A program made the translations under genes and the position numbers. DNA of 64,000 nucleotides from Streptomyces corallincola. GTDB taxonomy: Bacteria; Actinomycetota; Actinomycetes; Streptomycetales; Streptomycetaceae. The DNA lies in the NCBI RefSeq assembly GCF_019104725.1, contig NZ_JAHRXF010000014.1, positions 1-64,000 of the forward strand, in the 5' to 3' direction. Shown here in pieces: positions 25,944 to 33,614 of the stretch; the first letter of the stretch is position 1; every line of letters begins with the position of its first letter. The notes beneath the pieces were generated by a model. It did no database searches. It worked only from the letters and a program-made list of their open reading frames with translations, and was not told the origin of the DNA.

Positions 25944-26948
25944 ATGCTCGAAGACCACGCGACCGCAGTGTCCTCCGCCACCCCGTGGCCGACCGCTTAT
26001 CCCCAGGGATACGCGGTCGTTGACGTGGAGACCACCGGTCTGGCCCGGGACGACCGGATCATCTCGGCGGCCGTGTACCGGCTGGACGCGCGCGGTGAGG
26101 TCGAGGACCACTGGTACACCCTGGTCAACCCCGAACGCGATCCGGGGCCGGTGTGGATACACGGTCTGACGAGCGATGTACTGGAGGGCGCGCCCCTGTT
26201 CGCGGAGGTCGCCGGGGAGTTCGCCGAGCGGCTGGACGGACGGGTGCTGGTCGCGCACAACGCGGTCTTCGACTGGCAGATGATCGCCCGCGAGTACGCG
26301 CGCGCGGAGCGCGAGGCGCCGGTGCGGCAGCGGCTGTGCACGATCGCGCTCTCCAAGGAGCTGGGTCTGCCGCTGCCCAACTTCAAACTGGAGTCGCTGG
26401 CCGCGCACTTCGGGGTCGTGCAGCAGCGGGCCCACCACGCGCTGGACGACGCGCGGGTGCTGGCGGAGGCGTTCCGGCCCAGTCTGCGGGCCGCGGCGGC
26501 GGACAACGTACGGCTGCCGCTGCTGGAGTGCCGACCGCTGACCGAGTGGTCGGACACACCCCGGATCGGCCGCCAGGCGAGCGGGCCGTCCGGCGGGTAC
26601 GGGGGCTACGGCGGCTCGCGGCCCGGCGGTTGGCGTCCGGCGCGGAAGCGGCCCGCGTGCCCGTACCCGAATCCGGGGCGCTACACGGACGGCGGGCCGC
26701 TCAAGCAGGGGATGCGGGTGGCGTTCTCGGGCGACACCTCCACCGAGCGCGAGCTGCTGGAGGACCGGGCGACCGAGGCCGGGCTGCATGTGGCGACGAG
26801 TCTGTCCCGGCTGACGAGTCTGCTCGTCACCAACGACCCCGCCTCGGGGACCTCCAAGGTGGTGAAGGCCCGCCAGTTCGGCACGCCGGTGGTGGACGAG
26901 GCCGCGTTCGGGCAGTTGCTGCGGGACGTGGCCCCGGCCGACGGCTGA
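25944..26948 (+). CDS. DnaQ-like 3'-5' exonuclease fused to a BRCT domain
   Basis: A 334-residue protein. The DEDDh exonuclease domain spans about residues 20-185: VVDVETTG (first Asp and Glu), VAHNAVFDWQM (second Asp), and HHALDDAR (His and last Asp). A Gly/Tyr/Pro-rich linker follows at about 215-245. The C-terminal 85 residues (MRVAFSGDTSTERELLE to the final LL) have the BRCT pattern found in NAD-dependent ligases and some exonucleases. Probable role is proofreading or DNA repair, with BRCT as a docking or nick-binding module. Start: a -10-like TATCCT ends 8 bases before ATG 25944, so a leaderless mRNA beginning here is likely; ATG 25938 lies too close to that element. Confidence 0.88.
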   Translation: MLEDHATAVSSATPWPTAYPQGYAVVDVETTGLARDDRIISAAVYRLDARGEVEDHWYTLVNPERDPGPVWIHGLTSDVLEGAPLFAEVAGEFAERLDGRVLVAHNAVFDWQMIAREYARAEREAPVRQRLCTIALSKELGLPLPNFKLESLAAHFGVVQQRAHHALDDARVLAEAFRPSLRAAAADNVRLPLLECRPLTEWSDTPRIGRQASGPSGGYGGYGGSRPGGWRPARKRPACPYPNPGRYTDGGPLKQGMRVAFSGDTSTERELLEDRATEAGLHVATSLSRLTSLLVTNDPASGTSKVVKARQFGTPVVDEAAFGQLLRDVAPADG

Positions 26949-27109
26949 CCGGCCGCGGCCGGGACGGGCAGGGGCACCGGAGGCCGGGGAGGGGGGTGAG
27001 CGCCCTCGGGGAACGGCCCGTGCGGGCGGTGGCGTACGGACGGGTGATTCGTCCCGACTCGCCCGACTCCCGCTCGCCCGCGCGCCGGTGACGGCTCACC
27101 CTGTGCCTC

Positions 27110-27343
27110 ATGGCGACTTGCGAAGTGTGCGGCAATGACTACGGAATGACCTTCGAGGTGCACGCCCAGGGCGCGGTGCACGTGTTCGACTGCTTCTCCT
27201 GCGCGATCCACCGCATGGCCCCCATCTGCGAGCACTGCCGGGTGCAGATCATCGGCCAGGGCGTGGAGGTGGAGGGCAACTGGTACTGCGGCGCCCACTG
27301 CGCCCGCGCCGAGGGCGCCACGGGGGTGATCGACCGGGTCTGA
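27110..27343 (+). CDS. Small zinc-ribbon protein
   Basis: A 77-residue protein with four Cys pairs in ribbon spacing: CEVCG at the N-terminus, CFSC at about 28, CEHC at about 40, and CGAHC at about 62. They can coordinate two zinc ions. MTFEVHAQGAVHVFDCFSCAIHRMAP is a conserved-looking central part (quoted here only by its ends, MTFEVH and HRMAP). No enzymatic domain is present; such proteins may bind nucleic acids or other proteins. Isolated between the exonuclease and SURF1 genes on the same strand. Real gene by composition and cysteine spacing; function unknown. Confidence 0.75.
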   Translation: MATCEVCGNDYGMTFEVHAQGAVHVFDCFSCAIHRMAPICEHCRVQIIGQGVEVEGNWYCGAHCARAEGATGVIDRV

Positions 27344-27452
27344 CGGCCCGGCATCCCCGCGCCGACCCGCGCCGACCGGGGCGGCCGCCTCGACCGGGTT
27401 GGGGCGGTACCCGCCGTAATGCCCCGCCCGGCCCAGGGGGTACCGTGCGGGG

Positions 27453-28256
27453 GTGCACCGCTACCGTTTCCTGCTGTCCCGCCAGTGGGTGATCCTCACC
27501 CTCGTGGCGCTCGCGCTGATCCCGACCATGATCCGGCTCGGTTTCTGGCAGCAGCACCGGTACGAGGAACGCACCGCCCGCAACAACCTCGTCTCGCGGG
27601 CACTGCACGCCGAGCCGGTCCCGGTGGAACGGCTGACGTCACCGGGGCACGCGGTGGGCCGACTGGACAGGTACCGCACGGTCACCGCGACCGGCACCTT
27701 CGACACCGCCCGCGAGGTGGTGGTCCGGCGCCGTACCAACGAGGACGGCGAGGTCGGCTTCCACGTACTGACCCCGCTGGTGCTGGACGACGGCAGGGTG
27801 CTGCTGGTGAACCGGGGCTGGGTCCCGGCGAACGGCGCTCAGACGGCGTTCCCGAAGGTCCCCGCCCCGCCCTCCGGACGTACCACGGTGACCGGACGGC
27901 TGATGGCCGACGAGACGACCGCGTTGAGCGGCATCAAGGAGATCAAGGGTCTGCCGGACCGGCAGATCATGTTGATCAACAGTGTCGAGCAGACGAAGCG
28001 GCTCGGCGCGCCGGTGCTCGGCGGCTACATCGAGCAGACCTCGCCCGCGTCCAGGGGTGGCTCCCCGGAGCAGATCTCCGACCCCGGCAGCGAGGACGCC
28101 CCGCTGAACTACGCGTACATGATCCAGTGGTGGCTGTTCGCGGCGGGCGTGCCGGTGGGCTATTACTTCCTGGTCCGCCGGGAACTGAGCGACCGCGCCG
28201 AGGCGGCGGCCACGGACACGAGCCCGGAGGAACGGGAACCGGCGACGGCGGTCTGA
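27453..28256 (+). CDS. SURF1 family cytochrome oxidase assembly protein
   Basis: A 267-residue membrane protein with one helix at each end: RQWVILTLVALALIPTMIRL with the following GFWQ..R, and WWLFAAGVPVGYYFLVRRE. The SURF1 signatures LGFWQ, LLVNRGWVP near residue 125 and NYAYMIQWW near 225 are intact. The family helps assemble haem a3 into cytochrome c oxidase. GTG 27453 has no Shine-Dalgarno, but a -10-like TACCGT ends 6 bases upstream, so the mRNA is probably leaderless. The acidic C-terminal tail is not conserved in the family. Confidence 0.92.
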   Translation: MHRYRFLLSRQWVILTLVALALIPTMIRLGFWQQHRYEERTARNNLVSRALHAEPVPVERLTSPGHAVGRLDRYRTVTATGTFDTAREVVVRRRTNEDGEVGFHVLTPLVLDDGRVLLVNRGWVPANGAQTAFPKVPAPPSGRTTVTGRLMADETTALSGIKEIKGLPDRQIMLINSVEQTKRLGAPVLGGYIEQTSPASRGGSPEQISDPGSEDAPLNYAYMIQWWLFAAGVPVGYYFLVRRELSDRAEAAATDTSPEEREPATAV

Positions 28257-28290
28257 CCCGCCCGCGCACCCTTACTGCCGCGCGCGCACC

Positions 28291-28340
28291 CTCGCGCCCC
28301 GTCACTCCCCCACATACACCTCGCGCCCCGTCACTCCCCC
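28291..28340. repeat. Pyrimidine-rich direct repeat upstream of GH15 gene
   Basis: CTCGCGCCCCGTCACTCCCC occurs at 28291 and again at 28320 (21-bp units, 29-bp period) inside a C-rich 180-base stretch (28258-28440). Such polypyrimidine can form triplex or i-motif structures; no gene covers it. Confidence 0.8.
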
Positions 28341-28478
28341 GCGCGCGCCCTCACCCCTCACTCCACCCCTGCGCGCTCTCCCCCGCCCGCGCGGCGCCTC
28401 CCCTCGGACCCCACCCCCCTCACTCCCCCGGCGCACCCCCCTGATTGCCCGCGCCCGGAGCCGGGGAATCCGCGTCCC

Positions 28479-30284
28479 GTGAACGCGCGCATCGAGGACT
28501 ACGCCCTGATCGGCGACGAGCAGACCGCCGCACTGGTGGGCAGGGACGGCTCGATCGACTGGCTGTGTCTGCCCCGGTTCGACTCCGGGGCGTGTTTCGC
28601 CCGGCTGCTGGGCGACGAGGACAACGGCCACTGGCGGATCGCGCCGAAGGGGGCGGGCGACTGCACACGCCGCGCCTACCGGCCCGACACGCTGGTGCTG
28701 GACACCGAGTGGGAGACCGACGAGGGGACGGTGCGGGTCACCGACCTGATGCCGCAGCGGGACCGGGCCCCGGACGTCGTACGGATCGTGGAGGGGGTCA
28801 GCGGGCGGGTCACCGTGCGCAGCACGCTGCGGCTGCGCTTCGACTACGGGTCGGTGACGCCGTGGGTGCGCCGTTCGAACGGGCACCGGGTGGCGGTGGC
28901 GGGCCCGGACTCGGTGTGGCTGCGCGCGGAGCCCGAGGTGCGCACGTGGGGCGAGGACTTCGGCACGCACGCCGAGTTCACGGTCGGCGAGGGCGAGCGG
29001 GTGGCGTTCGTGCTGACCTGGCACCCCTCGCACGAGCGGCGTCCGCCGCTGGTGGACCCGTACGAGTCGCTGGCGGCCAGCGTCCGCGACTGGCGGCACT
29101 GGACCCGCAGATGCGGCTACGACGGCCCGTACCGGGACGCCGTGGTGCGCTCGCTGATCACGCTGAAGGCACTCACGTACCGTCCCACGGGCGGGATCGT
29201 CGCCGCCGCGACGACCTCGCTGCCCGAGGAGCTGGGCGGCGTGCGGAACTGGGACTACCGCTACTGCTGGCTGCGCGACTCCACGCTGACGCTCGGCGCG
29301 CTGCTCGCCGCCGGGTACCACGAGGAGGCGCGGGACTGGCGCGACTGGCTGCTGCGCGCGGTGGCGGGCGACCCGGCCGATCTTCAGATCATGTACGGGG
29401 TCGCGGGCGAGCGCAGGCTGCCGGAGTGGGAGCTGCCCTGGCTGTCGGGTTTCGCGGCGTCCGCGCCGGTACGGGTCGGCAACGGCGCGGTGGACCAGCT
29501 CCAGCTGGACGTGTACGGCGAGGTGATGGACTCGCTGTCGCTGGCCCGCGACGCGGGACTGCCGACGCGGCCCCACATGTGGGCGCTCCAGTGCGCCCTG
29601 ATGACGTTCCTGGAGTCGGCGTGGCGGCAGCCCGACGAGGGGCTGTGGGAGGTGCGGGGCGGGCGCCGCCAGTTCACGCACTCCAAGGTGCTGGTGTGGG
29701 TGGCCGCCGACCGCGCGGTGCGCACCCTGGAGTCGCACCCGGAGCTGAAGGGCGACCTGGACGGCTGGCGGGCGATGCGCGACGAGGTGCACCGGGAGGT
29801 GTGCGAGCACGGCTTCGACCGGCGCCGCAACACCTTCACCCAGTACTACGGCTCGCGCGAGCTGGACGCGGCGCTGCTGCTGATCCCGCGCTTCGGTTTC
29901 CTGCCCCCGGACGATCCGCGGGTGATCGGCACGGTGGACGCCATCCGCGAGGACCTCGGCCAAGGCGGTTTCGTGCGGCGCTACGACACGGACGCGCTCG
30001 GCGTGGACGGGATGCCGGGCGGTGAGGGCGCGTTCCTGGCCTGCTCGTTCTGGCTGGCAGACGCGCTGCACCTGACCGGGCGGACCGCCGAGGCACGCGC
30101 GCTGTTCGAGCGGCTGGTCGGCCTGACCAACGACGTCGGGCTGCTCGCCGAGGAGTACGACCCGCGGCTGCGCCGCCAGCTCGGCAACTATCCGCAGGCG
30201 TTCAGCCACATCGCGCTGGTGAACACCGCGCTGACCCTGTACGGGGACCTGGGCGTCCGGACCGCAGGGCAGGGGGCAGGATAG
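28479..30284 (+). CDS. Glycoside hydrolase family 15 protein (trehalase/glucoamylase-like)
   Basis: A 601-residue cytosolic protein, with no signal peptide. The N-terminal beta-sandwich (ALIGDEQTAALVGRDGSIDWLCLPRFDS) spans to about 215. An (alpha/alpha)6 barrel follows, with GGVRNWDYRYCWLRDS at about 250 and later RFGFLPPDDPRV and EGAFLACSFWLADAL near 510. Catalytic glutamates are expected in PEELGG and the EGAF region by family analogy. Mycobacterial relatives are trehalases; others hydrolyse alpha-glucans or isomaltose, so substrate is open. GTG 28479 begins MNARIEDYALIGD. The SDR gene starts 5 bases after its stop. Confidence 0.9.
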   Translation: MNARIEDYALIGDEQTAALVGRDGSIDWLCLPRFDSGACFARLLGDEDNGHWRIAPKGAGDCTRRAYRPDTLVLDTEWETDEGTVRVTDLMPQRDRAPDVVRIVEGVSGRVTVRSTLRLRFDYGSVTPWVRRSNGHRVAVAGPDSVWLRAEPEVRTWGEDFGTHAEFTVGEGERVAFVLTWHPSHERRPPLVDPYESLAASVRDWRHWTRRCGYDGPYRDAVVRSLITLKALTYRPTGGIVAAATTSLPEELGGVRNWDYRYCWLRDSTLTLGALLAAGYHEEARDWRDWLLRAVAGDPADLQIMYGVAGERRLPEWELPWLSGFAASAPVRVGNGAVDQLQLDVYGEVMDSLSLARDAGLPTRPHMWALQCALMTFLESAWRQPDEGLWEVRGGRRQFTHSKVLVWVAADRAVRTLESHPELKGDLDGWRAMRDEVHREVCEHGFDRRRNTFTQYYGSRELDAALLLIPRFGFLPPDDPRVIGTVDAIREDLGQGGFVRRYDTDALGVDGMPGGEGAFLACSFWLADALHLTGRTAEARALFERLVGLTNDVGLLAEEYDPRLRRQLGNYPQAFSHIALVNTALTLYGDLGVRTAGQGAG

Positions 30285-30289
30285 GGAGC

Positions 30290-31045
30290 ATGGATCTTGG
30301 ACTGAAGAACCGGGTGTTCGTCGTCACCGGCGCCACCCGCGGACTGGGGCACGCCGCCGCGCGGGAACTCGTCGCGGACGGCGCGAAGGTGGTCGTCTCG
30401 GGGCGGGACGAGGAGCGGGTGGCCGGGGCCGCCGCCGCGCTCGGGCCGAACGTCGTCGGGGTCGCCGTGGACAATGGCGATCCGGAGGCGGCCGGTCGGC
30501 TCGTCGCCGCCGCCCGCGAGCACTTCGGCGCGCTGCACGGGGTGCTGGTCAGCGTGGGCGGGCCGCCGCCGGGGTTCGTCGCGGACAACACGGACGAGCA
30601 GTGGCGTACGGCGTTCGAGTCGGTGTTCCTCGGCGCGGTGCGGCTCGCCCGTACGGCGGCGGCGGAGCTGGAGGACGGCGGGGTGATCGGGTTCGTGCTG
30701 TCCGGGTCGGTGCACGAGCCGATTCCGGGGCTGACGGTCTCCAACGGGCTGCGTCCGGGGCTCGCCGGGTTCGCCAAGTCCCTGGCGGACGAGCTGGGTC
30801 CGCGCGGCATCCGGGTGGTCGGGCTGCTGCCGGGCCGCATCGACACCGACCGGGTGCGGGAGCTGGACGGGCTGTCCGCCGACCCGGAGGCGACGCGCCG
30901 GGCGAGCGAGTCCCGCATCCCGCTGCGCCGTTACGGCGCCCCGGAGGAGTTCGGTCGGACGGCCGCGTTCCTGCTGTCTCCGGCCGCCTCCTATCTGACG
31001 GGCGTGATGCTGCCGGTGGACGGCGGGATGCGGCACGGGTTCTGA
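30290..31045 (+). CDS. SDR-fold protein lacking the YxxxK catalytic motif
   Basis: A 251-residue Rossmann-fold protein aligned end to end with FabG-like short-chain dehydrogenases: VVTGATRGLGHA at 10, and PVDGGMRHGF at the end. Where classical members have YxxxK it reads SNGLR within LTVSNGLRPGLAGFAKS. So catalytic Tyr and Lys are Ser and Arg, and NAG is replaced by SVGG. Such a tetrad-less branch is known (BKR-like SDR), and its members may bind nucleotide without classical chemistry. It begins 5 bases after the GH15 stop and is probably co-transcribed. Name as oxidoreductase only by fold. Confidence 0.8.
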   Translation: MDLGLKNRVFVVTGATRGLGHAAARELVADGAKVVVSGRDEERVAGAAAALGPNVVGVAVDNGDPEAAGRLVAAAREHFGALHGVLVSVGGPPPGFVADNTDEQWRTAFESVFLGAVRLARTAAAELEDGGVIGFVLSGSVHEPIPGLTVSNGLRPGLAGFAKSLADELGPRGIRVVGLLPGRIDTDRVRELDGLSADPEATRRASESRIPLRRYGAPEEFGRTAAFLLSPAASYLTGVMLPVDGGMRHGF

Positions 31046-31078
31046 GGAACCGGCCCGGCCTGCGACGCGGGGCGGGAG

Positions 31079-31660
31079 TCAGCTGACGCGGCCCGCGCGG
31101 TGGCGTACCGTCCGCAGGCGGACCTCGGCCGGGAGGGTGGGGAGTCCGGCGGAGTCGCGGGCGTGGGCGAGGGCCCGGCCGGTGAAGCCGGTGAGGGCCG
31201 CCGCCGGGTCGGCGTCGGGTTCGAGCCGGAGCCAGGCACGGACGGCGGGCGCGGTACGGCGGCCGGTCAGCAGGGTGTCCGCGTCGGAGACGCCGTCCTG
31301 ACGGTCCGTCTCCAGGGCGAGGGCGTCCTCCAGGGCCCTGCCGCGCACCACCGCGCCGTCGCCGTCGCCGGTGTCCACCAGCACGGCGGCCAGGCGGCGT
31401 CGGCGCGGTACGGAGACCAGCCACCACAGGGCGAGCAGCAGGATCACGGCGAGCACGGCGATGACGGCGGGCCACCACCATCCGGCGGCGCGCCAGTGGG
31501 TCCGCTCGGCGTGGGTGAGCAGTACGTCGTGCGGCCCGGTGTGCGGCCACCAGTGCGGGGGCGGCGCGCCGAAGCCGACGGCGAGCACCGCGCCGCCGAG
31601 GGCGAGCAGCACCAGGCCGACCAGTGCGAGCAGCACGCGGTTGACGGCTCCTCCACGCAT
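31079..31660 (-). CDS. amaP: Alkaline-shock membrane anchor protein AmaP-like
   Basis: A 193-residue protein with two N-terminal membrane helices (VLLALVGLVLLALGGAVLAVG and AAGWWWPAVIAVLAVILLLALWW). A cytoplasmic domain follows, resembling AmaP, the anchor that holds Asp23 at the Staphylococcus membrane. Last gene of the Asp23 island, 5 bases after DUF6286, with AAGGGGTG before ATG 31660. Anchor function here is inferred from position and topology. Confidence 0.8.
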   Translation of the reverse strand: MRGGAVNRVLLALVGLVLLALGGAVLAVGFGAPPPHWWPHTGPHDVLLTHAERTHWRAAGWWWPAVIAVLAVILLLALWWLVSVPRRRRLAAVLVDTGDGDGAVVRGRALEDALALETDRQDGVSDADTLLTGRRTAPAVRAWLRLEPDADPAAALTGFTGRALAHARDSAGLPTLPAEVRLRTVRHRAGRVS

Positions 31661-31665
31661 CGGGG

Positions 31666-32313
31666 TCACCCCTTCCGTCCGGCCCGGCGGACCCGCACCG
31701 ACAGCGCGGGGCGCCGGGCGAGTCCGAGGCCCTCGACCGCGCCGGTGAGCACGGAGTCCAGGTCGGCGCGTACGTCGGTCAGGTCGCGGAAGTGGGACAC
31801 GGCCCGTACGTCCGCCTTGCGGCGCCGCATGCGTACCCGCGCCTCCTGCACGCCGGACACCTCCATCGCGCGGTCCCGCAGCACCAGCGCGGCGGCCTCG
31901 CGGCGGAGCGCGGCGCGTACCTCGGGGCGCGGGCGGCGCATGGGCAGCCAGCCGCGCAGGCCGGGGGTGAGGGCGAGGGCCAGCAGCAGCAGACCGAGGG
32001 CGGCGACGAACGCGGCACCGGCCAGGACCCGTACGTCGTCCAGGGGCCGGGCGGCAAGCTGTCGGGCGAGTTCGCGGCGCCACCACATCGCGGGGCGACC
32101 GGCGCGGACGGCGGCGACGTCGTAGAGCAGCAGTCCGGTACCGGCCAGGACGAGCAGGGCGACGACACCGGCCGGGACGCGGCGGGCGGACCAGAGGCGC
32201 CCGCTGCTCTCGGGGAGCAGGCCGGGGTCGTCGGCGCGGCCGGACTCGTACTCGGGCTCGGGGTCGCGGTCGGTGTCGCCGGGGGGGTCGGCGGGTGGTC
32301 GGGGCTGGTTCAT
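31666..32313 (-). CDS. DUF6286 membrane protein
   Basis: A 215-residue protein. An acidic disordered start (residues 1-40) precedes two helices, AGVVALLVLAGTGLLLYDVAAV and AGAAFVAALGLLLLALALTPG, separated by an Arg-rich WWRRELARQL loop. The C-terminal domain (about 130-210) has alternating strands, VSGVQEARVRMRRRKADV, typical of DUF6286 in Asp23/AmaP loci. GGGGGAGG precedes ATG 32313. Its start overlaps the Asp23 stop by 4 bases (ATGA). Function unknown; likely part of a membrane-bound Asp23 assembly. Confidence 0.82.
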   Translation of the reverse strand: MNQPRPPADPPGDTDRDPEPEYESGRADDPGLLPESSGRLWSARRVPAGVVALLVLAGTGLLLYDVAAVRAGRPAMWWRRELARQLAARPLDDVRVLAGAAFVAALGLLLLALALTPGLRGWLPMRRPRPEVRAALRREAAALVLRDRAMEVSGVQEARVRMRRRKADVRAVSHFRDLTDVRADLDSVLTGAVEGLGLARRPALSVRVRRAGRKG

Positions 32314-32678
32314 CGGGTCCTCCCCCGCTGTGCTCCGGCCACGGGGTGCAGCCGTTCGACCTCCACGACGACCTCGGGCACGTCCATGCCGGTGAGGGCG
32401 CGGAGGCGGTCGGTGACGCGCTGCCGTACGGCGGCGCAGTGGGCGCCGATGTCGCCGGGGAAGCCGAGTTCGAGGTGGATGCGGACGCGGGCGGTGCTGT
32501 TGCGGACGAGGACGGAGGCGTGCGGGGGCGCGGCCTCGCGGGGCAGCGGGGCCAGCGCCTCGCGGGCCGCCCGCGCGGCGATCCGGGCGACGACCCGGTC
32601 CGCGATCCGGGTGGCGCCGCGTTCGCCGGGTGCCACGGGTCCGGAGGGCCGGGCGGGGGTGCCGGTGCGCGCGTTCAC
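32310..32678 (-). CDS. Asp23/Gls24 family protein (first, shorter copy)
   Basis: A 122-residue Asp23-fold protein: RIADRVVARIAARAAREAL, a central strand VRIHLELGFPGDIGA, and TGMDVPEVVVEVERLHP. Compared with the neighbouring copy it lacks the GV-containing middle segment and is more basic. GTG 32678 (MNARTG) is 5 bases after the upstream stop with only a weak GGTGA, so it is probably translated by coupling. Overlaps DUF6286 by 4 bases. Confidence 0.78.
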   Translation of the reverse strand: MNARTGTPARPSGPVAPGERGATRIADRVVARIAARAAREALAPLPREAAPPHASVLVRNSTARVRIHLELGFPGDIGAHCAAVRQRVTDRLRALTGMDVPEVVVEVERLHPVAGAQRGRTR

Positions 32679-32683
32679 GGCGG

Positions 32684-32896
32684 TCACCGGTGCCGGTCGC
32701 GCCGGACGTCGCCGCGGGTGCGGAAGTCGCGGGTGCGGAAGAAGTCGCCGGGGTCCAGGTCGCCGTCGAGCACCCGGCCGACGACGAAGCCGACGGCGCC
32801 GAGCGCCGCCACCAGCAGGAAGGCCCCGAATCCGCCGAAGTACCCGGCGAAGCCCAGCGCCATCCCGGCGATCATGCCGATCACGGCCATGTTCAT
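32684..32896 (-). CDS. Small two-helix membrane protein of the Asp23 island
   Basis: A 70-residue protein, MNMAVIGMIAGMALGFAGYF then FGAFLLVAALGAVGFVVGRVLDG, followed by an Arg/Asp-rich tail (FFRTRDFRTRGD). GGGAG lies 7 bases before ATG 32896. It resembles the DUF2273-like small membrane protein that accompanies Asp23 and AmaP in Firmicutes operons, by size and position rather than clear sequence identity. Confidence 0.75.
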   Translation of the reverse strand: MNMAVIGMIAGMALGFAGYFGGFGAFLLVAALGAVGFVVGRVLDGDLDPGDFFRTRDFRTRGDVRRDRHR

Positions 32897-33051
32897 GCAG
32901 CGCTCCCAGTTGCGTCGGGCGGTCGGTGGTGTTCGGGGCGACCGGTGGTCCCGGTCGTACGGGGCAGCCGGACGGAGCAGTCGTGGCGAGCGGTCGTACG
33001 GGGCGGGTGGACGCGGTGGCGGCGCACCGGCCCTGGCCGACCGCGCGGGCC

Positions 33052-33531
33052 TCACTGGATGCGGGGCGCCTCGGGCTCGTCGTCCTCCTCATCGGGCAGC
33101 TTCACGTCGCTGACCGCGATGTTGACCTCCACGACTTCGAGGCCGGTCATGCGTTCGACGGCGCTGACGACGTTCTCGCGCACGTCGCGGGCCACGTCCG
33201 AGATGGAGACGCCGTAGTCCACGACGATCTCCAGGTCGAGCGCGGTCTGCACCTCTCCGACCTCCGCCTTCACACCGCGGGTCACCGACTTGGAGCTGCC
33301 ACTGCCGGGCACCCGGTCGCGTACCGCGCCGAAGGTGCGGGCGAGGCCGCCGCCCATCGCGTGCACGCCGAGCACGTCACGGGCCGCCATGCCCGCGATC
33401 TTCTCCACCACGCCGTCCGCGATGGTCGTCCGGCCACGTCCGGCCGGGTCCCCCGCGCCGCGCCGGGTGGGCTTGCGGGTGGACATCTGGGGTGCGTTGT
33501 CACCGTCTGGGGTCGTCGTCATCTCGGTCAT
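33052..33531 (-). CDS. Asp23/Gls24 family envelope stress response protein
   Basis: A 159-residue protein with a disordered basic start, then the full Asp23 domain: IADGVVEKIAGMAARDVLGVHAMG, LDLEIVVDYGVSISDVARDVRENV, and MTGLEVVEVNIAVSDVKLPDEED. ATG 33531 is preceded by AGGGA at 10 bases; ATG 33564 is open but unsupported. It opens the minus-strand island and is divergent from 33615. Asp23 proteins polymerise on the membrane and protect the envelope under alkaline or cell-wall stress in Firmicutes; in Streptomyces the role is inferred. Confidence 0.9.
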   Translation of the reverse strand: MTEMTTTPDGDNAPQMSTRKPTRRGAGDPAGRGRTTIADGVVEKIAGMAARDVLGVHAMGGGLARTFGAVRDRVPGSGSSKSVTRGVKAEVGEVQTALDLEIVVDYGVSISDVARDVRENVVSAVERMTGLEVVEVNIAVSDVKLPDEEDDEPEAPRIQ

Positions 33532-33552
33532 CGCCGTACGTCCCTCTCGGTA

Positions 33553-33568
33553 GTGGTTCCTCAACCAC
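33553..33568. promoter_or_regulatory. Palindrome in the divergent Asp23 promoter
   Basis: GTGGTTCCTCAACCAC: 6-bp arms, 4-base centre, in an 83-base gap between divergent starts, so one bound protein could control both directions. Confidence 0.4.
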
Positions 33569-33614
33569 CGTAAGCACGGATGCGCGGTTTCGCGCCGGGG
33601 ACCAGGCTGGAGGT

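Noticed and set aside
31792..33573. 593-residue plus-strand frame opposite the Asp23 island
   Set aside because: Spans five tightly packed minus-strand genes; shadow composition.
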